64,000 bases of DNA from Rhyacophila brunnea (lineage: Eukaryota > Arthropoda > Insecta > Trichoptera > Rhyacophilidae), in the NCBI GenBank assembly GCA_022495005.1, contig JAGYXB010002069.1, forward strand, positions 2,976,001 to 3,040,000, read 5' to 3'. Positions 1 through 12,274 of this stretch are shown one piece after another. Position 1 is the first letter of the stretch. Each line of letters starts with the position of its first letter. The position numbers and the translations under genes were made by a program. Under the pieces are notes generated by a model that saw only the letters and a program-made list of their open reading frames with translations, was not told the DNA's origin and searched no databases.

Positions 1-160
1 GCTAGGCAGCCCTCCTAGTGCAGTGCATAATGCGTAGACCTTTCACCCGGGAGCTCCGGGTTCGATTCAAGATGAGGTACAATATATTGACATAATCTAA
101 TAGGTATGTGAATTTCTCAAGCTTGGGAGTTTTGTCACTGAAAATTGGGCGTTCACGGTA
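1..160 (+). repeat. tRNA-derived SINE-like fragment (left window edge)
   Basis: Has an RNA polymerase III B-box-like GGGTTCGATTC at about 58-68 followed by AAGATGAGGTACAATATA. The same order (GGTTCGATCCCGATGAGGTTACAATATA, then a ..GTGATTTTCTCAAATCCTGGG stretch) recurs at 3567-3631, so this is a dispersed repeat and not a tRNA gene. The 5' end may be cut by the window. Confidence 0.5.
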
Positions 161-2706
161 TGTTGAGGTGCTTAAAACTGTACCTTAGAGCTAAAAGTGC
201 GGAAGTCACATTTTTATAATTTTTGAGACACTTGTGCAGATTTAAATGTGTATTCACGTTCTCTTAGTGCTGAAAATTTGGGAGTCCAATGGCACATGAT
301 TTTCAAAATACTTACTTCTAGTCCAATTATTATACATACTTTAGAGCTGAAAGAGTGGATGTCCAATTTAAGCCATTTTTTTTCTGTAAGCTATAGCAAA
401 AAGATTATTTGCAAAAGTGCGGAAGTCCAACATACGGAGTTTTAGTCCGAACGCGAGTGAGTATTTTAAATAGATTAGATTATCTATTTACTATGTTAAA
501 ACTGCTCTCCTGCAAAATATTGAATATGTGACTTCCAGACTTTGAGCTCTTAGATACCTACAGATAAAATAAGAATAGTAATTGTACTCTGCAAAATTTG
601 GACTCATTCAAAAATCCGCACTTAGTTAATGGCATGTGGCATGCATGACGCAGGTTCCCCACCTCTGATCTAACTTATTATGAATATACCTACAAAGAAC
701 ATCGCATTCAATTAAATTATCGATGTAGTCAAAATGAAGATGCGATGACGAAATTACAATACACCGGTCATTTTTGGAATAGTAACCAACACGTCCTAAT
801 GCAAACACATGCATGTCTTAATAAGTAATAATATTATGTATTTTTTTCAAGGCGTAGGTAACATTTTTACATAGTAAAAACATCGCCTACAGAAATTCGA
901 CATCCATACTTAGATGCGTAAGCTATTAAAATTAAATATTATGAATTTTAAATAACATCAGCTAATCATTTTATTTCGACCGTTTTGGACACACTCGTTT
1001 ATTCTCCAACGCATTTCTGAGTCGAAATAATCACCAAATAATGTGCGAGATAAGTATTTTAAATTATAATAATATTTACGTAGGCCTTTATCTTCTCATC
1101 TTCACGTTTTTACGGTAATTATTATTTTATTTATTTTGTACAGAAACCACGGAAGCAGCAAAGTATACTTACCTTAATACTTAGATACGTACTGGTAATG
1201 CTCTTTAAGTTCATATTATTAAGATAGGATAATTTGTAATAGGTGGTCTATTGCAATATAAATAACATTTAAATTCTTCATTAAATCAAAATTATATACT
1301 ATTATAATATAACCATCGCGTTCGGACTATACTTCGAAAGCCTCTCTGTACTACAACATTTGGATGCGATTCCAGGCGTGCGGTGACTTTGGCTTATAGG
1401 AATTCTTTTAAAAAACATACATACCTAATATTGAACATACATAATTTTAAAACATCTCATGCGTATACACACTAGAAAAAATCATTTGGTAGAAAGTGTC
1501 TAGTCTAACTGCGCAAGTATACAGTATAGAAATTCAATCATTTCGGTTATTATGAAAGTAGATAAGAACAAATTATAAATTATTTAGGTATGCGTAGGTA
1601 CTTATTATTGTAAAGATAATATTCCATAGTTTGTAATATATTAATTATGTAAATAAGGTTGGAATGTAATATCAGTTATTTGATCTAATCTTATCGGTTG
1701 ATAACAGGTTAAAACAGGTATATAAGTATTATTATTATATTAGGTTCTTTTCTGTTTAGTGGAAGCCAGCTGCAAACAAATTTTGAAAATACACGATATA
1801 CCGGATTTTTTGTCAGGTTAGGTTAGTTCTTGAATTAACGAATTTTCCCAAAATCGGCTATGAAAATTGCCGTTATACCCGCTTGGCGTCCAGTAAACGG
1901 ACTTGTACCTTATATTGATATAGAAACAATCTTATTGGGGTCTATAGTAACTATTGATACAGTATCAACCTAGTCATAATAATTTTTGTGTTACCTACAA
2001 TAACTTTAGTCGGTAAGTAATTATTAATTATAAGTATACAAATAATTACAAGATAAAAAGAACTTTTTATATACCACGTTTTTAAATTTTCTGTTGAATC
2101 ATATAAACTTGACAATTCTATTTATTAATAATTTAGAACAAATAAGGCAATTGTCAACAAATCATTTTTTTTGCTATTTTGCAACAAACAAACAAATATA
2201 GAATACTGAAATGTCATTTTGATTTCGATAGTAACGCAAGTATATATTAATAATTTAGTTGCTAGTACCACCCCCTTAGCAACTAATGATAGTGGATTGG
2301 ATTACGGATTTCTTCCGAAATAACTTTTCATACAAAACAGAATTAACTGAAAATGAATTCAATTCTACTTAAAGATTGCTAAAAGTATTAAAAATGCATT
2401 GGCATCGTGTTCTGATATGTTATAAAAGTTTCAAATGTCTAGCTAGTCGGGAAGTTAGTTTAAAATCGATTGCAAGATTTGTACTGGATAAACAACCACC
2501 GGACAAACAAGAATACGAGCTAAGAAAAACTTGGTAAAATAGTACAGTCTAATTAGCAGTGTATTATTATTTACTAAAAAAATCGATTAGATCACATAAA
2601 TAAGGCTTGTTATCTAAAACACGTGAAAGCTACCATTGGAATATATGATAACGTGAAAAACAATTGAATGAATTTGTTTGTTTTTAGTTTAATATTAAAT
2701 CCCTAC
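161..2706. other. AT-rich non-coding DNA, no gene seen
   Basis: No ORF above about 65 codons resembles a known protein. I see no clear terminal inverted repeat here. Short recurring words (GTGCGGAAGTCCAA-like, 350-440) hint at an old decayed repeat. Confidence 0.4.
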
Positions 2707-2714
2707 ATCTAGGT

Positions 2715-2928
2715 CAGTGTTGCCAACCGTACTATAATTATAGTACAATACTATAATTTTGATTCGGTGAAAAATGTAAAATACTATAATTTTACGCCAA
2801 ATATGCTAAAATACTATAATTTGAAGGGATTCAAGACGAAAGATGTTCCTGTACTATATTTTTAACAGAAATACTATAATTTTTACGGCTTTGTACTATA
2901 ATCAGCATATAAAAAGATGGCAACACTG
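2715..2928. mobile_element. hAT-type MITE, 214 bp, perfect 8-bp TSD
   Basis: Ends CAGTGTTGCCA and TGGCAACACTG are inverted copies. ATCTAGGT is duplicated on both sides (2707-2714 and 2929-2936). The 8-bp duplication and CAG...CTG termini are hallmarks of hAT elements. The interior repeats an ACTATAATTTT-like motif several times. No coding capacity. Confidence 0.85.
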
Positions 2929-3539
2929 ATCTAGGTACCCACTGAGAGAGGTATAGTATAATACCACTATACCGCATACTTATTATCAAGATGATAAGTA
3001 TATCAGTAAACAATTTATAAATGCAGACAGACATCCATTTTCAATAATCTGTTTAGATAACGAAAGTACATTTCGATTCCTACCTAATTCCACATGATAT
3101 CTATATTTTCATCAATGATGTGAATGTTATTGTATCCATTAAATGTAGTCATTTGGATACAGTGGGCACCTACATGATGTATAAGATAACAATATAGATA
3201 CAAACTTATCTGCTACTTACTACATGTAATATGCAAGTCAAATTACACATAGATGACGCAAATATGATTAAATTCAGCTCTATTTTAGGAGTACTTAAAT
3301 GATTGGAAATTTCCCCTGACAATAAAAGTAAAAATGCACACGTATACCGTGGCACAATTGATAAGGAAATTTTCAAACACATGCAGGGAGTGTTCAAAAG
3401 AACTTCAAAAAACCCTGGTTGTGAATTATGTGAACTATCCTATACATTATTACTAACTTGACTAATAAATGCTACGATTACTTCGGTCCAGTATATACAA
3501 GAAGTACCTTCTGTATCGTCACAATTGATAACTGAAACC

Positions 3540-3640
3540 GAGTATGTCTTTCGTCCGAAGACTCCAGGTTCGATCCCGATGAGGTTACAATATACTTATG
3601 TGATTTTCTCAAATCCTGGGTGTTTGCGATTATTTCATTT
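3540..3640 (+). repeat. tRNA-derived SINE-like fragment
   Basis: CCAGGTTCGATCCCGATGAG (B-box-like) plus the same downstream sequence as the fragment at 1-160. Confidence 0.45.
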
Positions 3641-4426
3641 CTGTTGCTAATTAAAAGCTGTTGTACTACTGTCATAAAAATGATAAAATTAATATACTTA
3701 ATATTATGTGTAAGTATATATACAAAAAAAATAAAAAATAGACACGCACACTGAGTGAGTCGTACCTACATTATGGATTATGCAAATTGTCACCAAACCA
3801 ACAAATTAATGCATCTACTACAAAAAGTACTTAAGTTTTTTTTTCAATGTAATAACTTAATGTTAAATTAATGATTCACGCGATCCTTCACCGTTCGTTG
3901 TCACGACTATAAAGTTGCGTCAGATTTGAACACATGCAATTCGTCCAAATCCAAACAACTTTCTTTTTGTAAACAAATTTAGTAAAATAAATATTTTATC
4001 TGCCTGTCCGTATGTTCTACATCACTCATAGAAGGTACTACGTACCTACACCTACACCTACACATACTTCAAAACAATCTCTTGTCTTGAAAATTTCTCT
4101 TTGAATCTTTCTTATATGTAAATTTGTATCGTAATCATGTCGATAATACAAATTTTAATTGATACAAAAGATAATAATTATAATATTATGTATTATAAAA
4201 TTCCACAACTTACATAAGTAAATACTTATCTTGCTATCAGCTGTAAATAAAAGCTTACTGTCTACATTCGGTATTTTTTTTCGTTCGCTAGATGAACGCG
4301 TCGCAGTGCATACGTTGCTTGCGCCATTGTCTACCTCAAACCAGTTTCAAAATAGTCATTTTTCGTGACCAAAGTGCTAGCGCGCATAGATTCATCCATC
4401 ACCGATGGACATCTTTTCAACATCAC

Positions 4427-4592
4427 GTCAATGTTGCCAACCGAATGATTCCGCGAAACATTTATAACAGTTTATTATAGGTACCTAATATAATTTTAAA
4501 ATAGGCCAAAAATGCTATAATTTTGAAGGATTTAAAACTAGAAATGTTCTGTGCAGTATATTTTTGAAAAGATTAAAAAGGTCACAACAATG
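4427..4592. mobile_element. Decayed relative of the 2715-2928 hAT MITE
   Basis: Begins TCAATGTTGCCAACCG and contains CTATAATTTTGAAGGATTTAAAAC, AGAAATGTTCTGT and GTATATTTTT in the same order as the intact copy at 2715-2928. It is too diverged to define a target duplication. Confidence 0.5.
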
Positions 4593-4669
4593 CTTCCTGT
4601 GAAAAATTTAAAACTGTTTGACGTACACGTGTAGACAGTTGACACGATGCGTAACACACTTACAACCTA

Positions 4670-4784
4670 ATGCCGGGTCCACACTGGCAACAAGTTGCTG
4701 GTTACCTCGTTAGATTTTATGATAATTATCGTAAAATTTAATGAGGTTGCCGGCAACTTGTTGCCAGTGTGGACACGGCATAAG
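4670..4784. mobile_element. Fold-back MITE, ~115 bp near-perfect hairpin
   Basis: Left arm ATGCCGGGTCCACACTGGCA... pairs with right arm ...TGCCAGTGTGGACACGGCAT over about 50 bp, with a short AT loop near 4727. Flanking bases are TA/TA-like. A related but truncated copy starting TAATGCCGGGTACTCA lies at 48302. Confidence 0.7.
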
Positions 4785-4921
4785 GAAGCCGTCAATTTTT
4801 AAAACATTTATATTGTGTATGAGTTACGTAATCCGTGCTGTTTAAATTTATTGATGGTAATCGAACACATGTGAACTTAATATTAATTAGGTATAGATAG
4901 TATATAATATGTAGGTACAAC

Positions 4922-5508
4922 TAGAATTGGGTATTTCTCGAGAAAACCTCCATCTCGAGATTCGGGATTTCCCGAAATGATGTAATTTTGAATTCTCGAG
5001 ATTCGGGATTTCCAGAAAAGAGTTCTCGAGAATTCTCGAGATATCGGGAAATTTTAAAAAAAAACTGTAAAAAATCCGAAAGTCAGTGTAAAAACAGACA
5101 AATTCCAAAAAAATATGTTTTTTTTCATATATGTAAGTAAGAAGACAAACAAATAGAAGTATGAAAACAAAAATAATTCAAAACATTACTTATTAAAATA
5201 GAATTTCAAAAAACACACACATAATTCCCTGATGTTGAAAAATTGCGCTCACTTTGAGTCGACGTTGACTTAATTGTGTTAAATACCCCGATCAGTCTTT
5301 GAACGTTTTGTATTTTCTGTCCACTTTAGAAAAGCCGTTTTTTCAATCATTAATTATTAATAATAAAGAAATCCCGAATCCCGAGAAAAGATTCTCGAGA
5401 TCCGGGATTTCCCGAAATGTTAAAAGTTTCAATTCTCGAGATTCGGGATCGAAAATCTCGAAAATTTCCCGAGAATTCCCGTCGGGAAATTCCCGAAACC
5501 CAACTCTA
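4922..5508. mobile_element. Non-autonomous hAT element with CTCGAGA-rich subterminal repeats, 587 bp
   Basis: Termini TAGAATTGGG and CCCAACTCTA are inverted. GGTACAAC is duplicated exactly at 4914-4921 and 5509-5516. Both ends are crowded with TTCTCGAGA and TTCGGGATTTCCCGAAA motifs in alternating orientation (about 4935-5055 and 5370-5500), resembling a dense array of transposase-binding sites. The middle is AT-rich and non-coding. Confidence 0.85.
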
Positions 5509-5732
5509 GGTACAACTGTGCATAGGTTTTGTATTACGTAAGGAGCGCATTTTTGTTATCGCCCCGGGCGCTAAGATACCTTGCTAGGCACTTAACATCA
5601 TATTATCATAATACGATGATCCGAAAGTGCTAGATTTTCGTTGATTTTTACGATTCTCCAAATGTTAACCATATTGTATTTACATAATTACTTAGGTATG
5701 ACGTACTAACTATGTAAATATTTTCTTTTTTT

Positions 5733-5822
5733 TTTACCATGTCCGCTCCTAATAGGATCATATTATGGGCCTCTTTAGGTTTTTATTAGGTTTGTATTAA
5801 CATATTTTTGCTTTTACGAGGA
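5733..5822 (-). repeat. SINE 3' tail fragment, antisense
   Basis: On the minus strand it reads CTCGTAAAAGCAAAAATATG, then TTAATACAAACCT, GAGGCCCATA, ATGATCCTATTAGGA and CGGACATGG. This matches the tails of the SINEs at 21994 and 37821. Confidence 0.6.
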
Positions 5823-6540
5823 ATAGACGTTAGCCACTTGGAGCATTGCAGACAGTAATGTTCAACTTTATTAGATCCAACAAGAACGTTTTTTTGGTAG
5901 GTACCACTGTCTTGATACTGACGAGCACCTATCAGATTTTTATATAAATATAATATACGACATGTTTGTATTTCTAATTTACTTAAGTACCTACTGATTT
6001 TCTTTTGTCTTTCCCTTCTACTCCAGTAGTTATTATTACGTATTTTTAAGTGTTTTATTTGGACATGAATTTTGATCTCAATATTATACAGCCATCTACT
6101 TCTGATACAATACCTCGCGATGAACTGTGTGTGATACGGACAAATGCAGTCACATTTTAGTCGTATTCGATATGATTGTGAAAATATATATAAATCACAT
6201 ATACGTAACAAACGTAAGTTTATACGTTTTGACCATCTACGAGTATTACTATTCTAAATCTAAATAATGCGTGAGTTATTTCTAATGATATTTACACTAC
6301 TTACGGTGTCGTATTTGACTTACCATAAATATTTATTCAATTGTATCGTGTAAGTATGTAGGTACCTATATGAATTCTTTATAAAAATGTACCACAGCTA
6401 GTGTGTGGGAAAACTCGCAAAATTCAATTGATTCAATATTTTGTATTTATATAGGTAATACGCTTAATAGTGCACATACTATTTTAAAACGTCTCTGGGG
6501 TAAGTATGCATTGGTTACAAGGACTGGGGTGCTACGTTAA

Positions 6541-6914
6541 GGCCATGCATTAGTTGAGGCACGGTCTAAAAAGATCGTCGCTAGGCGATGCGCGGATTGC
6601 GGGTGGCGGGTGAAAATGACGCCTGTCAAACGAAATATTAATTGTCATATAAATCCAACATACGTCCATTTTATGTTCTGTTTATTGTTCTATTAGTAAC
6701 AATAATAATATATTCATTGACATGTTTTCTTTTTAAAGTAAATGGGTAACGTTTTTAGTCATCTTTACACGATTTTAGAATTAATTGACCCGTCGCCATC
6801 ACGCAGCAAAGTGACGTGTTCCCGGGTCAACATTCTCTCAGTGAATGGCAGCGAGTCCAAAATTTCGTCGCGCGTACAGTTGAAAATTATTTGGCGTTTC
6901 ACTGATGCGTCACC
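6541..6914 (-). mobile_element. TTAA-flanked MITE, family T, copy 1 (374 bp)
   Basis: Bounded by TTAA at 6537-6540 and 6915-6918. It aligns in reverse with 52054-52427 and 39459-39818 across its length, including CATTGACATGTTTTCTTTTT, TCGTCGCTAGGCGATGCGCG and GAAAATTATTTG. The TTAA target duplication suggests a piggyBac-type mobiliser. Non-coding. Confidence 0.7.
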
Positions 6915-7521
6915 TTAACTTTATGGGGGTGAAACGTTGGCTTACATAAATGAACAAGATCAATGATTGGAGTTTCCCCATCTGCAGCCGCGGTTTGTGC
7001 ACAGCCGCCATCCATGACGCTATAAACGTGTCAGAATGATAAGATTTTAGTGCCACACTTCCTTGTCCCGAAGCGATGCTGCACGGGACTGATGTAGCAA
7101 CCATGCACCTTAGTGCCTAAAGAAAGAGTTTTAGAAAATAACAAGAATCTTGATTTGCTCTGCCGTCATTTATCTTTAATGACATGACAGTCACGTAGGT
7201 ACGTTATATCGAAGTAAGCAAACATACACATACCTTAGGTGGAAAAGAAGATATGAGAAACCGAGATTGAGACGGCTGGACTACGGCACAGGAATTTTGA
7301 GGATGCTCGATGAAGAGATCTGAACAGCAACTGTACTGGATCGCACGAAGCGGAGAAAGTTTATGGATGAAGCCACGACCCGCCACGAGAAGAATGATGG
7401 CGAATAAATTGATTTAAATGTTAGTATCCTGATCTTTATTCTGTTTTGTTCTGTGGTCATAATCATACATATTCAATTCAATCAACATTTTCTCTTTTCT
7501 GATGCTTTGGTCCATCCGGTT

Positions 7522-8773
7522 CAGGGGCGGATTTACCAGTAGGTACTCTGAATGCGACAACAAACGGGCCCCTAATTCAAAAATTATTAATTCACAACTC
7601 ATTTGTGACGACGTTTAAAAAATATAAAAATACTGAAACGTGTATTTCACAGAATTAATTTAGTAAGGAAATCGCATATTTCACAATATTTATTGTCGAT
7701 TTTTCGATAATCTTAAGAGGGGACATGCTCAGCGTAGGTCAAAATGGATCTTTTATTGCATTTTCAAAGCATGATTCTGGACCGGCGTATTTCAAAAAAA
7801 CACTACCTTATTCTTAGATCAATAATCATTATAAAGCAATCATTATTCGTAGGATGTTTATCACACTTGAATGGTCAAAGACACAGCTTATAATGAGTAT
7901 CTTTAGAATTATCTTCAAATGTGTTAATCTTGCCCATTTTTTGAATAATAAAATGCCCAATTCTTGTCAAATTTGGGATCACAGAGATTATCAACATAAT
8001 TTTTTATCGTAAATATTTCACTGTAATAATGTCGATGTAAATTATACTGATGGTTTTATAAATGCGTTTAAAAATTAATAAATGTAAAAAAATCTTAACA
8101 CCACTGCACATTTATGTACTGAATAGTCATCATTCTAAAACATTAGAGCGAGAGGTTTAAAAGAATACTATTTTATGTAATAAAAATACTTTATGCAGTC
8201 GTCAAATGTTTGAAATAAATATAAAGGATAATAAGGCTTCAAAATTATATAAATAGATTATCTACAACGTTTAAGGAATGTCCAGGATCATGCTTTGAAA
8301 ATGCAATAAAAGCTTCATTTTGACCTACGCTGAGTATGTCCGCCCTTAACCTAAACGTCTTATTTGTATTTGTTGAATAATCGTGAATTTTGCTGTTGCT
8401 GACAATCTATTTTTGCTTAAACAACGGGATATCCCACAAAAAGCGGGACGTTTTTCAACGGTCCTGTGACATACCTACTACTTAACATTGCAGAAGATAA
8501 AGCAATTAATTATTAAATGTATATTTTAGTATGTTATTTCATATCATTTGACGTGTAGGGTGTAGGCGAAGGGGAAGAAAACTCATAGCATTGACAATGA
8601 ATCAACGTACACTTATTACATCGATTTAACAAAATATTTTAGACATTGATAATTATGAAACGCAGGTTCTGGTGCCATATCTCCATAAGTAATTTTTAAT
8701 ATAAATATTTGTCTATGGGGGACCCCAAATTGGTGCTGTAAGTATGGCCCCCTATTGGTTAAATCCGCCCCTT
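7522..8773. mobile_element. hAT-like element interrupted by a TTAA element
   Basis: CAGGGGCGGATTTACC at 7522 is mirrored by GGTTAAATCCGCCCCTT ending near 8773. Both ends also carry GGGCCCC/GGGGGACC-type sequence inside. A clear 8-bp duplication was not found, so only the inverted ends support it. The element at 7717-8345 lies inside it. Confidence 0.55.
7717..8345. mobile_element. TTAA-flanked MITE, family G, complete copy (629 bp)
   Basis: TTAA flanks at 7713-7716 and 8346-8349. Inverted ends share GGACATGCTCAGCGTAGGTC / GGACATACTCAGCGTAGGTC and continue through CATGATTCTGGAC / CATGATCCTGGAC. The interior is found again, inverted, at 63108-63660. Confidence 0.75.
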
Positions 8774-9255
8774 ACACGTTACGGTTTTTAAATCTTATTG
8801 ATGACTGTTTTAATTTGATTATGTCACTTGGTATGAAACTGAATAACACGGTTAAAATCCTAATGATAAGCTAATTATGCATTTCTATATAGCTGATATT
8901 TTGCAAAACGATGATAATAAGCTTGTATGTAAATTTTGTATGGATAAATTATTAAAACTGTCCCAAAAGAACGTGGATATATTTACTCGTTTCTTTTAAA
9001 TCTTCACAATGCAATATAAAAGTCATAAAACGTCATTCATCTCATTTTTTTAAAATACAACGCATCATCCAGAATCCACATGATACATTCCTGTTGTCGG
9101 TAAATACTAATTATCGTATAATATTATTCAAAGAATAAGCAGTTAATATCAAAAGGACATTTATTATAACATCACCATACTTGTACATAAAAAAAATCGC
9201 TACCTAATATTGTTATGTTTCATCGATGGCATATTCCATAATAATTAGATAGTGA

Positions 9256-9703
9256 GGAGAAACCAATGAGGCTGTTAAGATCCGACATAAATAGTCCACA
9301 ATAAACTTTACCAGTCATACGTATTTGTTTTCTTTGAACTAAGCTTACTAAGCCAACAATTTACAGATAATGATAGTTATTTTTAATTCAATTACTCAAG
9401 GAAAACCAAGTTTGGTTTAGGCAGGGCTTAATGAATTAAAAAAAACTAACCAGCAACATGTAATATTATGTACCTACTCTTAATTTAACGAAAACAAAAA
9501 AGTATGAATGGAATACTTAGTGTGCACTATTTTGTCGAATCGCCCATAACATACAATAATTATTATGGTTTGGTTTAGGCAAAGTTTAATTGATTTTTAA
9601 AAACTAACCAACACAATCTGTAAATTGTAGTCTTAGTTAAATAAAAAGAAATACGAACCATTTATGTCGAATCTTACCAGCCTACATCCACCCTTCGACA
9701 CTA
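9256..9703. mobile_element. Decayed copy of the 20958 hAT MITE family
   Basis: Shares GAGGCTGTTAAGAT, TAAATAGT, GGTTTGGTTTAGGCA and ACTAACCAACAC, and ends in CAGCCTACATCCACCCTTCG, in the same order as the copy at 20958-21540. The ends are degraded. Confidence 0.6.
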
Positions 9704-11025
9704 GGAAAATACATTGTTATTTTAGTGGGTACCTTCGTTGGTATATAGTTGGAATTAGTGGTTTTATTTTGGTTTGTATCGTAGGGGTCTCTAAACCCGC
9801 CAATGTCTTTATACGTAGGTATTAGTACATTGTACATACAATGTACTATACAAATTAATAATAAAGTACAAAATAATGTACCTACTTGTTAATATACAGA
9901 TACACATTAATATTTTACTTTCAGTAAGTATTCAGTAGGTACCTACATGGAATGATAGGATTTGCGGTCATGTCAATTGATTTTTTGCATCGGAAATTTT
10001 TCCATTAGACGGAACACAGTTCAGTTAAAATCTAGTAGACAGGCTTTCAAAAGAATGCTTTATTTTATTTTGTCTCGTTTATACGCCAGACAAAATCGAA
10101 ATTATCTTTAAATCGACAATACTTACTACCTATCTATTTATCTTTAATCAATCGATAGATTACAAAATACTTAGATATACTAATACCTACTTATTATATA
10201 ATTTCATGTTTTGCCGTGTTCAAAAATACATTTAACATTACGAATAAAAATCTGGTCTAAATAATGTACTGTCCGATTAGAATCCAATTGGATAAACAAC
10301 AAATAATATTGATTTATTTGAAAGATGCTGAAGCTGAAAGAATGTAGTTTATTTAGTTGGCATAAAACACGTAGTGCCAGCTATAAATTAATAATTACCA
10401 GCATATTGTTACAAAGTTTTAAATTAATAATAGTTTCATGCTAATGAGGTTGCTTCATAAATGTTTATTATACACGGTCATTACGAATTCGGTGGGTCCC
10501 TTATTCTGTTCATCGCCTTCAATATATTGTGTAATATAGCTTAATTAGTTAGGTATCTAGTATTACGTCAGTATTGAATGCATTATTATTTGTAATCGCA
10601 CATTTATCACATTATTTTGCTGTAAAAAACATTGCAATCGAAATAATCAGCCCAATATAATGATTGCGGTTGGATGTTTCGCGCGTTTTTCTTGTAAATT
10701 CGTTCCTATTTTAAAAATAGTGCTTTACGTCAAAATTTAACTTGTTTCCAAATAACAGACAATGACATTGTACAAATTGTGACATGTAACACCAATATGA
10801 GAAGTGAGGTGTTGAAAATCTTAATTGGGATGCAATTTTAATTAGATGAAGGTACTTTGTGAATGCATGTATTGTAGTTTAGCAATGGATACTCGTTTAT
10901 ATGGGCATTGTTGGTGAAGCTCCACCGGTGTAGTACGTATTATTATAATCAAAGGTTAATTAATTCTAATTGTAATGCAATATAATTAAGTTGGCATTCA
11001 TTACCTTCGCCATATTGCAGCAAAT
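9704..11025. other. AT-rich non-coding DNA, no gene seen
   Basis: No convincing ORF, terminal repeat or RNA gene. The palindromic word TACATTGTACATACAATGTA (9830-9849) is a short local feature. Confidence 0.4.
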
Positions 11026-11645
11026 ATGAAATGCGCTCAAAATTCAAAAGCGCGTCAAATTGCAAGCGACCTTCGGCAGATGATCTCGTGGCCTACTGAG
11101 TGGCCTGGCGTCCGACATCCTTCCGCTTCAATCCGTAAAACACAATTTTCAATTCACAATAAAACCGAATCACAGAACGCACGCGAAAAACTAACAACAC
11201 AAAAATAATAACGGATAGAAATCTCGGTTTACTTAATCAACAACAATGTTATTTATTACGCACAGTCGCGATTTTCAAGAAATTATCCAAGGAATGATTT
11301 GAAATTAGCACGAATTATAAATGAATATCGACACAATTTACTTCACTGGCAAAGGTTCGATTCAATACTTTCGGTTTGTAGATGTTTTATTTCTCTCACT
11401 GACCGCGAAGCACTATTTATGATTCGTTATTCGTTGACTCATCTTTCCCTCTTTACACACACGAGTACGCGGCGCGCGCGTCAAATCAATACTGCTGGAT
11501 AAGGTAAAATAATTCTTATTGCGCATGGCAGAGTGGCGCAAAGAATTAAATTGAAATATTATATTGTATGGCGTATGCGATCCCATACTGCCGCGTTCCG
11601 CTACAACGGTGGTGCTGCGTTTTTTATTCGAGGTGTCCAATAACC
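11026..11645. other. CpG-enriched non-repetitive stretch, unassigned
   Basis: Locally richer in CpG than its surroundings (for example GCGGCGCGCGCG at 11470-11481). It has open frames of 60-75 codons on both strands but no recognisable product. It could be a promoter or first non-coding exon of a gene lying outside the window. No family match is claimed. Confidence 0.25.
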
Positions 11646-11861
11646 TCTATTATGGAACACGACAAAGTTATTTGTTTATAGAATTATCATAAAATTAACC
11701 ACGACGAACTGTCATTTTCAAATATAACAAAAAGCTAATCCCACTGGACCAAAATGTAATATAATTAGAACTAAATTAACAATTTCCAAGCTTTTTTTCT
11801 AAAATATTTTAGCCCGATTGAATGATTTACATTTTACCTAGATGATATCATACGATTAACG

Positions 11862-12058
11862 AAAATTCTAATGGATTTAAGTTTTGTACCTACTATTCCA
11901 TTTGAGTCATTTTTTACGACCCGGGTTTCGCCTTTCGGCATCTTCAGGCACTGTGTGAGTGTGCACAGTGCCTGAAGATGCCGAAAGGTAAAACCCGGGT
12001 CGCAAAAAAACGACTCAAATGGAATAGGTAGTACAAAACTTAAATCCATTAGAATTTA
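11862..12058. mobile_element. Fold-back MITE, ~95-bp arms, near-perfect hairpin
   Basis: The left arm (ATTCTAATGGATTTAAGTTT through GCATCTTCAGGCACTGTG) is repeated inverted from CACAGTGCCTGAAGATGC through AAACTTAAATCCATTAGAAT, with about 10 bases between the arms near 11957-11966. The arms include ACCCGGGT. No coding capacity. Confidence 0.75.
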
Positions 12059-12274
12059 AATTTAAATTCCATCAAGTACCATCGGTCGATAGTATTAATA
12101 CTCAATAAAAATGTCAATTTTAATACTCTTGCCTTGTTAGCACATTTATTATTATCATTATTATTATTATTATTATTAGGTAGATATTAAATAAATCCAC
12201 TAAAGCCGCGTTGACACGGTCCAAGTACGATCCAAGTACACTTGGACCGAGTGCCATCCAAGCGCACTCGTATG

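Noticed and set aside
1813..1826. TTAGG telomere-like repeat (GTCAGGTTAGGTTAG)
   Set aside because: Only two units; no array.
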